From LMUY01 sp965198565 (GTDB lineage: Bacteria > Pseudomonadota > Alphaproteobacteria > Acetobacterales > Acetobacteraceae): a stretch of DNA of 64,000 nt. Each line of letters begins with the position of its first letter. Positions within the stretch are counted from its first letter, which is position 1. The position numbers and the translations under genes are program-made. This document shows, piece by piece, positions 35,057 to 42,611 of this stretch. The stretch lies in the NCBI GenBank assembly GCA_965198565.1, contig OZ240665.1, positions 2,232,001 to 2,296,000 on the forward strand, given 5' to 3'. The notes beneath the pieces were generated by a model, which saw only the letters and a list, made by a program, of their open reading frames with translations, was not told where the DNA came from and did not search any database.

Positions 35057-35818
35057 ATGTTGACGCATCCCACCACGGACCGCCTGCGCGAGCTCGGCCT
35101 CGCCGGCATGGCCAGGGCGCTCGAGGAGCAGCGACGGCATCCCGACGCCGCCGATCTCGGCTTCGAGGACCGCCTGGCCATGCTGGTCGAGCGTGAGGCG
35201 CTGGAGCGCGACACCAAGCGGCTGGCTACCCGGCTGCGGTTCGCCGGCCTACGCCAGCAGGCAACGCCAGAGGATGTCGACCATCGTGCCGCCCGCGGTC
35301 TCGATCGCAGCCTGTTCCAGAAGCTGACAAGCGGCGAGTGGATCGAGCGCCACCAGGACCTGCTGGTCACCGGGCCGACCGGCACCGGCAAGACCTGGTT
35401 GTCCTGCGCCCTGGGGCACCGAGCCTGCCGCGACAACCGCTCCGTGCTGTATCAGCGGGTGCCGCGACTGCTGGAAGGGCTCGGCATCGCCCGCGGCGAC
35501 GGACGCTATGCCCGCACGCTGAAAAGCCTCGCCCGGGTGCAGCTGCTGATCCTGGATGATTGGGCGATCACGCCGCTCAATGCCGAGCAGCGGCGCGACC
35601 TGATGGAGATCGTCGACGACCGGCACGACCGCGCGTCCACCATCGTCACTAGCCAGGTGCCGGTCGAACTCTGGCACGAGCACATCGGAAATCCCACCAT
35701 CGCCGACGCCGTGCTGGACCGGCTGGTGCACGGCGCACACCGCCTCGAGCTGAAAGGAGAGAGCATGCGCAAGCTGCGCGCCGCCAAAGCTAGACTTGAC
35801 GAAGCCGCCGTCCAGTAG
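35057..35818 (+). CDS. istB: IS21-family helper ATPase IstB (element B)
   Basis: 253 residues from the ATG at 35057, with GAGGAG six to seven bases upstream. AAA+ motifs: Walker A VTGPTGTGKTWLSCALGH, Walker B LLILDDWAITPL, IVTSQVPVELWHEHIG, and the C-terminal HRLELKGESMRKLRA. Intact and related to the truncated IstB at 54804-55217. Confidence 0.92.
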   Translation: MLTHPTTDRLRELGLAGMARALEEQRRHPDAADLGFEDRLAMLVEREALERDTKRLATRLRFAGLRQQATPEDVDHRAARGLDRSLFQKLTSGEWIERHQDLLVTGPTGTGKTWLSCALGHRACRDNRSVLYQRVPRLLEGLGIARGDGRYARTLKSLARVQLLILDDWAITPLNAEQRRDLMEIVDDRHDRASTIVTSQVPVELWHEHIGNPTIADAVLDRLVHGAHRLELKGESMRKLRAAKARLDEAAVQ

Positions 35819-36779
35819 CCCTTCTTCACCCGCTCGCGACACGCACTGCTACCCGGCTGGGATCATCGGAAAGCCCGGCTGGCTTCGATCGGAACAGGTG
35901 GCTGGTTTCGATCGGAATCGATGGCTGCAATCGTCGGAATGCGCAATCATCGGCTCCGGCGCCGTGCCCGTGGTGCGGTTGACCGAGGTATTTCGTCAGG
36001 CGGCGGAAAGCCAGGTTATCGTCAACGCGCATCGTATCAACCAGGGCAAAATGCCGGTGCTGGAAGCCAAGGAAGGTTCGGACTTCTTCTTCGTGGACGC
36101 AGCCGATCCGGAGGAGGGCGTGCGCAAGCTGCTGGCCGTCGTTAGCGAACGGATCCCGGGCCGGTTTGGCTGGACCCGGTGCGCGACGTGCAGGTGCTTT
36201 GCCCGATGAACCGCGGCGGCCTTGGTGCCCGCTCGCTGAACATCGCTCTGCAGGCGGCGCTGAACCCGCCCGGCGAGCTGCGGGTGGAGCGCTTCGGCTG
36301 GACCTTCTGCCCAGGCGACAAGGTCATGCAGGTGGCCAACGACTACGAGCGTGACGTGTTCAACGGCGACCTCGGCGTCATAACCGCACTGGACCTCGAA
36401 GAGGCTGAGCTGACCGTCAGCTTCGAGGGCCGGGCGGTGGTCTACGGCTTCGGGGAGCTGGACGAGTTGGTCCTGGCCTACGCCACCACCATCCACAAGA
36501 GCCAGGGATCGGAATACCCGGCCGTGGTCATCCCGCTGACGACGCAGCATTACACCATGCTGGCACGTAACCTGCTCTACACCGGCGTGACACGAGGAAA
36601 GCGGCTCGTCGTGCTGGTAGGACAGCGGCGGGCGCTGGCCATTGCCGTCAAGAATGGCAGTGGACGGCGGCGCTGGTCCAAGTTGGGAGAGTGGCTCGCC
36701 GGGCGAACGTCGGCGTTTGCCATGTTCAGCGGGCCACCAAGCGCAATGCACGACCGAGCGCCGAGCCACGCGGCCGCAG

Positions 36780-39068
36780 CTACAGCCAGCCCCGCTCCCG
36801 GAACGCGGTCAGCAGAACGTTGACGGGGGCATACCACCCGCCCGTCCGGTAACGCGCTCCCAAGGCCTGGGCTGCCTCCTTGTTGCCAAAGGGGATACGC
36901 AACGGCGTCTCCTCGTTCGACACGTCGCCACCGCCGCTTGGCTTTAGTCTGCTGGACTGCTTGGCACTCACTGGGTCTCGGCTCTTGACCATCTTGCGGC
37001 TGCCGCGCTTTGACGCTGCTTGGGCATGGGCTGTCGCCAGTTTCGTGGTATCGACGGCGCTGGGTTGCGAGGAACGGCGCCGCTTTGCACCGGCGCCCGC
37101 TGTTGCTGAAGCGGCGGCATCGTGACCCGGCGCTGGCTTTCTGCGGCCTCGCGGCGGTGGCGCCGTCGACTGGCTCGAGCCGACTGATCGGGCGAACGAG
37201 CCGTGCCGTGACTGTACTGGAGCCACACTGGCGGCCAGGGTGGGCGGGATCGCTCCCACGCCCCCGTGCGTGCTGAGCCGCCCGATGATCCGGCTGGCTT
37301 GGTCGCAGACGGCATCGATCGCGGACATCATGTCCTGCCGTCCGACGAGCACGTCGTCGAGCAGGCGCTCCATCTGTGCCGTGACCCCAGGGTCCACCAG
37401 CGCCGGGTCGGCACGCTCCAGTACGCCATACAGCGCCAAGCCGCGCTCGGTCGGAACGATGTGCTTGGCATCGGCGACGAGGAACTCCTGGACCTTCAGG
37501 CCACAGATGATCTCGGCCCGGGTCGCGGGTGTGCCGATCCCCTTGGCCTCCTTCAGCCGCTCCCGAAGCGTCTCGTCCGCGACGAAGCGCCAGGCGTTCT
37601 GCATCGCGTCGATCAGCGTGCCCTCGTTGTAGCGCGGCGGCGGCCGGGTCTCCTTGGCCTCGACCACCGCATCGCTCAGTTGGGCTGTTTCGCCGTGCCG
37701 CATGGCCGGCAAGAGTTGTGCGTCTTCCCCGCGCTCCTCTGCCGGCTGCCAGTCGGGAAAGGCAGCACGCCAGCCGAGTTCGATCGGTTGGCGGCCTGCG
37801 GCCCGGAACACGTATCCTGCGACGTCCACCGTCGCAGTGGTCTGGCGGTAACGAAAGTCCGGCATGACGGCCGCGAGATAAGAGCGCGCAACGACATCGA
37901 ACAGGCGCCGCTCGTCGGCGGACAGGCGCGGCCAGATCTCGCGCAGTTTGTCGGCAGTGTTCACGTTGGGGATGACGGCGTGATGGCTTGCCCCGGCTAG
38001 GCCCCGGTCGTTGAACGGACCACTAGCGCCGCGGCGGATCAGCGGCGGCTGCGGGACTGGAATGGCGGCGAAGCTCTGCCCAGCCTGGAGGGCTTCCACG
38101 ATACGAGGCGCGTCCCCGATCAGGCTCTCGGGCAGGTAACGTGTTTCAGCTCGAGGATAGGTGATGACCTTCTTGCCAGCACCGTCATACAGCTCCTGCG
38201 CGACCTCCAAGGTCTTGGCGGCCGACCAGCCGAAGCGCGAGCCGCACAGCTTCTGCAACGACGGGAGGTCGTGTAGCCGGGGTGGTGCCTGGCGTTTGTC
38301 CTCGACCTCGACTCCGAGCGACCCCTCATACCCCTCGGCTGCCGCCGCGATCGCTTCAGCAGCCTTGCGGGTCTTGATGCGTTCCTTGGGAGCATGCCGT
38401 ATCTGGAAGTGACCGGCCGCGACCGTCGCCGTGGCTACCACCTCGTGGTAGGATTCGGGCACGAAGGAGCGGATCTCGAGTTCCCGTCGGCAGACGATGG
38501 CCAGCGTGGGCGTCTTCACCCGGCCGATGCCGATGACGGACCGCTGCCCGGCTCCCAGGGTGACAGTGGCGGTGCGGGTGAGCGACAGGTTGTAGATCTG
38601 GTCGGCCTGACGGCGGGCGACGGCGGCGGCGTAAAGTGAGGCGTAGTCTCGGTTCGGCTTGGCCCGGGTGAACGCGTCGCGAATAGTCTGCGGATCCTGG
38701 GCGGTGAACATCACGCGCATGACTTCGCCTCGAAAGCCTAGATGCTCGAGGATCTCCTGCCCGATGAGCTGACCCTCTCGGTCGCAGTCGGTCGCCAGCC
38801 AGACCCGCCGCGTGGTCCGCAACGCGTCGCGGATCGCTTTCAGCTTGGCCGCCTTGTTCCCGCCAATGGCTGGACGGGTGCCGTAAAGTGCGTCCGGTCG
38901 TAGCAGCACGGCGGTCCAGCGCTTCCATGCGGGCACTACGTCCTCAGGCTCCTGCAAGTCAAATAGATGACCCTCGGCTGGCAGGACGGCGCCGTAGCAT
39001 CCGCCAACCGCGGCGCGCACGTCTTTGGCCTGGCTAGTCTTCTCCGTGATGACAAGCTGGTCCGTCAT
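36780..39068 (-). CDS. topB: DNA topoisomerase III-type enzyme with C-terminal DUF5710-like domain
   Basis: 762 residues from the ATG at 39068. TOPRIM motifs (LVITEKTSQAKDV; WLATDCDREGQLIGQEIL), the central region RQADQIYNLSLTRTAT, and the active-site tyrosine in KKVITYPRAETRYLPE. After the type IA core (to about residue 600) comes a basic, low-complexity linker. The last 45 residues (LRIPFGNKEAAQALGARYR, GGWYAP) resemble the DUF5710 domain common in plasmid and conjugative-element proteins. It decatenates and relaxes DNA through single-strand passage. It is convergent with the broken helicase gene; both are frequent cargo of integrative elements. Confidence 0.88.
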   Translation of the reverse strand: MTDQLVITEKTSQAKDVRAAVGGCYGAVLPAEGHLFDLQEPEDVVPAWKRWTAVLLRPDALYGTRPAIGGNKAAKLKAIRDALRTTRRVWLATDCDREGQLIGQEILEHLGFRGEVMRVMFTAQDPQTIRDAFTRAKPNRDYASLYAAAVARRQADQIYNLSLTRTATVTLGAGQRSVIGIGRVKTPTLAIVCRRELEIRSFVPESYHEVVATATVAAGHFQIRHAPKERIKTRKAAEAIAAAAEGYEGSLGVEVEDKRQAPPRLHDLPSLQKLCGSRFGWSAAKTLEVAQELYDGAGKKVITYPRAETRYLPESLIGDAPRIVEALQAGQSFAAIPVPQPPLIRRGASGPFNDRGLAGASHHAVIPNVNTADKLREIWPRLSADERRLFDVVARSYLAAVMPDFRYRQTTATVDVAGYVFRAAGRQPIELGWRAAFPDWQPAEERGEDAQLLPAMRHGETAQLSDAVVEAKETRPPPRYNEGTLIDAMQNAWRFVADETLRERLKEAKGIGTPATRAEIICGLKVQEFLVADAKHIVPTERGLALYGVLERADPALVDPGVTAQMERLLDDVLVGRQDMMSAIDAVCDQASRIIGRLSTHGGVGAIPPTLAASVAPVQSRHGSFARSVGSSQSTAPPPRGRRKPAPGHDAAASATAGAGAKRRRSSQPSAVDTTKLATAHAQAASKRGSRKMVKSRDPVSAKQSSRLKPSGGGDVSNEETPLRIPFGNKEAAQALGARYRTGGWYAPVNVLLTAFRERGWL

Positions 39069-39531
39069 GGCGGATGAGAATGTTCGTCCTATGTTCCACG
39101 ACAATAGCTACCGAAGCTAGGCCGGATTAGCAACTCGGACGGAGCGCAACTGCCTCGGGTTATCGGGCGCTTGCCCGCTTGACCACGAGTGGCTGCTTTG
39201 CGCCGCTTAGCAGACTCTAGGGCGTGCCGAGACCACGCTCTAGTCTAAAGCGGACGCTGCGCCCGGTGTAAGAGCTTCCGATGTCGGCTCAAGCCAAAGC
39301 CAATTAGGCCAGCAGTTGGAGGTCGAAGGCCTGTGCAATCAGGTGAGCATTCTGCGTAGGCGTGGAAGTCGAGGTATCAATCTCCAGGTCATATCTCTGA
39401 CCAAAGTGATATCGCCGGTGCTGCCCTTGGCTCAGCAACGGCTCGTGCTGCAGCAGGTCATTTGGCAGTTGCTGCCGCGTATCTTTGCTCAACGACGTCG
39501 TACCGAGTTGGCCACGTGACGGCGCGATGAT
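39069..39531. other. Intergenic stretch with a possible kinase-gene scrap
   Basis: About 460 bases upstream of topB and downstream of the Hcp-like/Hint gene. Except for the fragment at 39304-39492 I see no gene, RNA or clear repeat. The GC content is slightly lower than in the neighbours. Confidence 0.35.
39304..39492 (-). pseudogene. Possible C-terminal scrap of a P-loop kinase/phosphotransferase
   Basis: A 62-codon reverse frame whose text QHRRYHFGQRYDLEIDTSTS followed by TPTQNAHLI resembles the YDLEVDTSxxSPEECAxxI ending of chloramphenicol-phosphotransferase-type and related AAA kinases. The P-loop half is absent. No ribosome-binding site. It is either a decayed gene end or chance; I favour a decayed end. 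Confidence 0.3.
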
Positions 39532-41997
39532 CTAAGCGGCGAGCGACAGAGCGATCTGCTTTCGTATTGTTTCCAACTCGAACCCGCTCTCGACTCGCGG
39601 CGCACAATAGACGGGCGGCTTCCACGCCCGGCTAGGATACAGCGCGGCCCCTTCCCCCGCGTTTTGGAACATCGCGCGCCCACCATCGTCGACGAAGCTC
39701 TCGGTCGGAGCACCTTCGGCCACTATAATTGCGTGCCGATCCAGCTCGACATGCAGGTAGTCGACCCGGTCGAGCCCGCCTTCCTGCACGATCGTGCAGC
39801 CGTTCACCAGCTGCTCGGCGGGCACGAGAAACCCGTCCAGGAACAGCGCATGGCACCGCGACACGACCAGGTCTCGTAGAGGCAGGCCGTCGCCGAGCGC
39901 CCCGGCGCCGATCCGCACCGGCATCAGTTGTGGGCGGCCGGCCAGGAAGCGGCCGGCATACGAACGCCGCCCGATCCAGCGGATCGTCTCGACCTCGCCG
40001 TTGGCCAGACTTACGCGGTCTCCGATCGCGAGTGCCTCCACGGCGACGTCGCCCTCCGGCGTCCGGATCGCTGTCCCGGGGCAGAAGCAGGCAACGTTTG
40101 TGTAGCTCCCGTCGCCAATGCTCGTGTAGTCCAATTCGGCGCTGACCGAGCCGTTGCTCGTGTCGAGCGTGTCGACGGTCAGCTCGGTGAAGCCGTAGGA
40201 CGCCGCGACCGTGTCGGTGCCGGCCGTGTAGCCGTAGACCTTCGCGGTGACGATATGCTTGTCCAGGGTCAGCAGGGCCAGCAGCTTGGGCTCGATGGCG
40301 CTGTCGGCGAAGGTCAGATCCAGCGGGCTGAGCTCGGCCTTGTCGGTGCCCTGGCTGCCGCCCAGGCTGAAGTCGCTCAGCGCGAATTCCGACTGGCCGT
40401 CGATGCTGATGCCGCTAAACGAGACGTAATAATCCAGCGGCCCCGGCCCCTGCGCAACGCTCGCCGGGTCGAGCGTCGCCGAACTCGGGATCGGTGCGCC
40501 CGATCCGCCCGTCACGTTGCTGTTCACGGCGTACGAGGTGCCGGCCTGCTGCGTGATCGTCCCGTCGCTGCCGACCACCAGGGACGCGTCCGCGATGGTC
40601 CCGTAGGTCAGGCCGGCGCTGACGGAGCCGTTGCTCGTGTCGAGCGTGTCGACGGTCAGCTCGGTGAAGCCGTAGGACGCCGCGACCGTGTCGGTGCCGG
40701 CCGTGTAGCCGTAGACCTTCGCGGTGACGATATGCTTGTCCAGGGTCAGCAGGGCCAGCAGCTTGGGCTCGATGGCGCTGTCGGCGAAGGTCAGATCCAG
40801 CGGGCTGAGCTCGGCCTTGTCGGTGCCCTGGCTGCCGCCCAGGCTGAAGTCGCTCAGCGCGAATTCCGACTGGCCGTCGATGCTGATGCCGCTGAACGAG
40901 ACGTAATAATCCAGCGGCCCCGGCCCCTGCGCAACGCTCGCCGGGTCGAGCGTCGCCGAACTCGGGATCGGTGCGCCCGATCCGCCCGTCACGTTGCTGT
41001 TCACGGCGTACGAGGTGCCGGCCTGCTGCGTGATCGTCCCGTCGCTGCCGACCGCCAAGAACGCGTCCGCGATGGTCCCGTAGGTCAGGCCGGCGCTGAC
41101 CGAGCCGTTGCTCGTGTCGAGCGTGTCGACGGTCAGCTCGGTGAAGCCGTAGGACGCCGCGACCGTGTCGGTGCCGGCCGTGTAGCCGTAGACCTTCGCG
41201 GTGACGATATGCTTGTCCAGGGTCAGCAGGGCCAGCAGCTTGGGCTCGATGGCGCTGTCGGCGAAGGTCAGATCCAGCGGGCTGAGCTCGGCCTTGTCGG
41301 TGCCCTGGCTGCCGCCCAGGCTGAAGTCGCTCAGCGCGAACTCCGACTGGCCGTCGATGCTGATGCCGCTGAACGAGACGTAATAATCCAGCGGCCCCGG
41401 CCCCTGCGCAACGCTCGCCGGGTCGAGCGTCGCCGAACTCGGGATCGGTGCGCCCGATCCGCCCGTCACGTTGCTGTTCACGGCGTACGAGGTGCCGGCC
41501 TGCTGCGTGATCGTCCCGTCGCTGCCGACCACCAGGGACGCGTCCGCGATGGTCCCGTAGGTCAGGCCGGCGCTGACGGAGCCGTTGCTCGTGTCGAGCG
41601 TGTCGACGGTCAGCTCGGTGAAGCCGTAGGACGCCGCGACCGTGTCGGTGCCGGCCGTGTAGCCGTAGACCCTCGCGGTGACGATATGCTTGTCCAGGGT
41701 CAGCAGGGCCAGCAGCTTGGGCTCGATGGCGCTGTCGGCGAAGGTCAGATCCAGCGGGCTGAGCTCGGCCTTGTCGGTGCCCTGGCTGCCGCCCAGGCTG
41801 AAGTCGCTCAGCGCGAATTCCGACTGGCCGTCGATGCTGATGCCGCTGAACGAGACGTAATAATCCAGCGGCCCCGGCCCCTGCGCAACGCTCGCCGGGT
41901 CGAGCGTCGGCTGCTGTCCAGATGGAATCATTCCCTGCGAGTTGCTCGTCACGTTCGTGGCGAGGTCGAACTCCGTGTCATCAAACAGAAACGGCAT
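39532..41997 (-). CDS. Tandem Hcp-like repeat protein with C-terminal Hint domain
   Basis: 821 residues from the ATG at 41997, with GAGGAGG seven bases upstream; no signal peptide. Four near-identical repeats of 159 residues each read like an Hcp/T6SS tube-protein barrel (PLDYYVSFSGISIDGQ, LSPLDLTFADSAIEPKLLAL, KHIVTAKVYGYTAG, YGFTELTVDTLD), separated by Ser/Gly-rich linkers. The C-terminal 190 residues are a Hint_2-type hedgehog/intein domain (CFCPGTAIRTPEGDVAVEAL, GDRVSLANGEVETIRWIGRR, LVVSRCHALFLDG). Hint proteins of this kind are usually secreted repeat proteins that may self-cleave before the cysteine. No T6SS genes are in the window. Confidence 0.78.
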   Translation of the reverse strand: MPFLFDDTEFDLATNVTSNSQGMIPSGQQPTLDPASVAQGPGPLDYYVSFSGISIDGQSEFALSDFSLGGSQGTDKAELSPLDLTFADSAIEPKLLALLTLDKHIVTARVYGYTAGTDTVAASYGFTELTVDTLDTSNGSVSAGLTYGTIADASLVVGSDGTITQQAGTSYAVNSNVTGGSGAPIPSSATLDPASVAQGPGPLDYYVSFSGISIDGQSEFALSDFSLGGSQGTDKAELSPLDLTFADSAIEPKLLALLTLDKHIVTAKVYGYTAGTDTVAASYGFTELTVDTLDTSNGSVSAGLTYGTIADAFLAVGSDGTITQQAGTSYAVNSNVTGGSGAPIPSSATLDPASVAQGPGPLDYYVSFSGISIDGQSEFALSDFSLGGSQGTDKAELSPLDLTFADSAIEPKLLALLTLDKHIVTAKVYGYTAGTDTVAASYGFTELTVDTLDTSNGSVSAGLTYGTIADASLVVGSDGTITQQAGTSYAVNSNVTGGSGAPIPSSATLDPASVAQGPGPLDYYVSFSGISIDGQSEFALSDFSLGGSQGTDKAELSPLDLTFADSAIEPKLLALLTLDKHIVTAKVYGYTAGTDTVAASYGFTELTVDTLDTSNGSVSAELDYTSIGDGSYTNVACFCPGTAIRTPEGDVAVEALAIGDRVSLANGEVETIRWIGRRSYAGRFLAGRPQLMPVRIGAGALGDGLPLRDLVVSRCHALFLDGFLVPAEQLVNGCTIVQEGGLDRVDYLHVELDRHAIIVAEGAPTESFVDDGGRAMFQNAGEGAALYPSRAWKPPVYCAPRVESGFELETIRKQIALSLAA
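40142..41909 (-). repeat. Four tandem 477-bp coding repeats
   Basis: Units begin at about 40142, 40619, 41096 and 41573, exactly 477 bases (159 codons) apart; the last is shortened to about 337 bases because the linker is missing. Units differ at only a handful of positions, so they arose recently or are kept uniform by recombination. They code for the Hcp-like domains. Confidence 0.93.
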
Positions 41998-42611
41998 GCG
42001 TATCCTCCTCGATAAAACCAGGGTTCTCACAGGCGGGACGCCTCGTCAATATCGTTACGAGTTATACCAGCCCGCATTGATCCTGACTTTCGTCATTGCG
42101 AGGAGCGCCAGCGACGCGGCAATCCACGTGGGCAGGCGCGGTGCGGCGGGCCTGGATTGCCACGCCGCCAAGCGGCGGCTGGCAATGACGGTGGCAGCGG
42201 ATGTCATGCAAGTCATCATCAGTGCTGACTGGTATTAGACCTGGTTAGCTCGTTGTAGGCCCGATAGGAGGGGCCGCTCAAGCTAGCCCCAATCGAGGCG
42301 GCGGGCCGTTCTACCCGACTTTGCGAAACCCGATCCGCCAATCTTACGCCACCAGCGCCTGACTCATGCCGTCCAGCGCATTGCTATGGTGAAAATCCGA
42401 CCTGACGCATGCGATTGCCCGGCATCTGGCACCATAGCTCTTTCCACAATAGCAGGCCCATTTCGGACCGTTTCCGCCCGAGCTGCCGGCAAGCAACCGC
42501 CACCAAATGTCCGCTTACCCACACCTACTTCTCCGGACCGGACTGGCCGCTCCCGGCCAAGACTGCCCTGTTCAGTCTTACGAGTTGACAAAAACATGCA
42601 ACGACTTCTCC
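41998..42611. other. Intergenic region with a palindromic repeat
   Basis: About 610 bases between the Hcp-like/Hint gene and the MocR fusion gene. It contains the REP-like palindrome at 42091-42190 and the promoter of the Hcp-like/Hint gene. From 42240 to 42611 I see no gene or repeat. Confidence 0.4.
42091..42190. repeat. REP-like 100-bp palindromic repeat
   Basis: Begins CGTCATTGCGAGGAGCG and ends TGGCAATGACG, with internal CAATCCA and TGGATTG arms. This is the dispersed palindromic intergenic repeat seen in many bacteria (often mistranslated as VIARSASDAAIH). It would fold into a long imperfect hairpin. Its role is unknown, possibly a non-autonomous mobile or mRNA-stabilising element. Confidence 0.7.

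Larger units (their letters stand above)
33328..35945 (+). mobile_element. IS21-family element B, with 8-bp target duplication
   Basis: 2,618 bases. The left end is TGCGTATTCCGACG; the right end read inward on the other strand is TGCGCATTCCGACG. Further ATTCCGA-type repeats follow inside each end. ATCATCGG is duplicated exactly at 33320-33327 and 35946-35953. Removing the element and one copy restores the helicase frame (DIIGSGAV), so the insertion is a clean single event. It carries istA and istB forward. Confidence 0.93.
32679..36823 (+). pseudogene. Broken recD2-type helicase gene (5' deleted, IS-split, frameshifted)
   Basis: Three pieces of one RecD2-like SF1 helicase. 32679-33327 has the Walker A (ITGGPGVGKTTLVNS), the CAPTGRAAKRL motif, Walker B VVDETSMVD and GDADQLPSVGPGQVLADIIG. 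35954-36168 continues directly (SGAVPVVRLTEVFRQ) once IS21-B and one target copy are removed. A one-base loss near 36168 then shifts the frame (expected RFGLDPVRDVQ, seen RFGWTRCATC). 36169-36823 holds the C-terminal motifs (FCPGDKVMQVANDYE, AYATTIHKSQGSEYP, LLYTGVTRGKRLVVLVG). The N-terminal part is replaced by the right end of IS21-A. Its 3' end overlaps the convergent topB by 44 bases. Confidence 0.85.

Noticed and set aside
40142..41909. Tandem repeats considered as a CRISPR or satellite array
   Set aside because: The units are 477 bp, in frame, contiguous and protein-coding, with no short repeat-spacer pattern.
39928..42015. A 695-codon forward open frame opposite the Hcp-like/Hint gene
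   Set aside because: It is the antisense shadow of the 477-bp repeats in very GC-rich DNA, with no ribosome-binding site and low-complexity Arg/Asp/Ala text. The reverse frame has a strong ribosome-binding site and recognisable domains.
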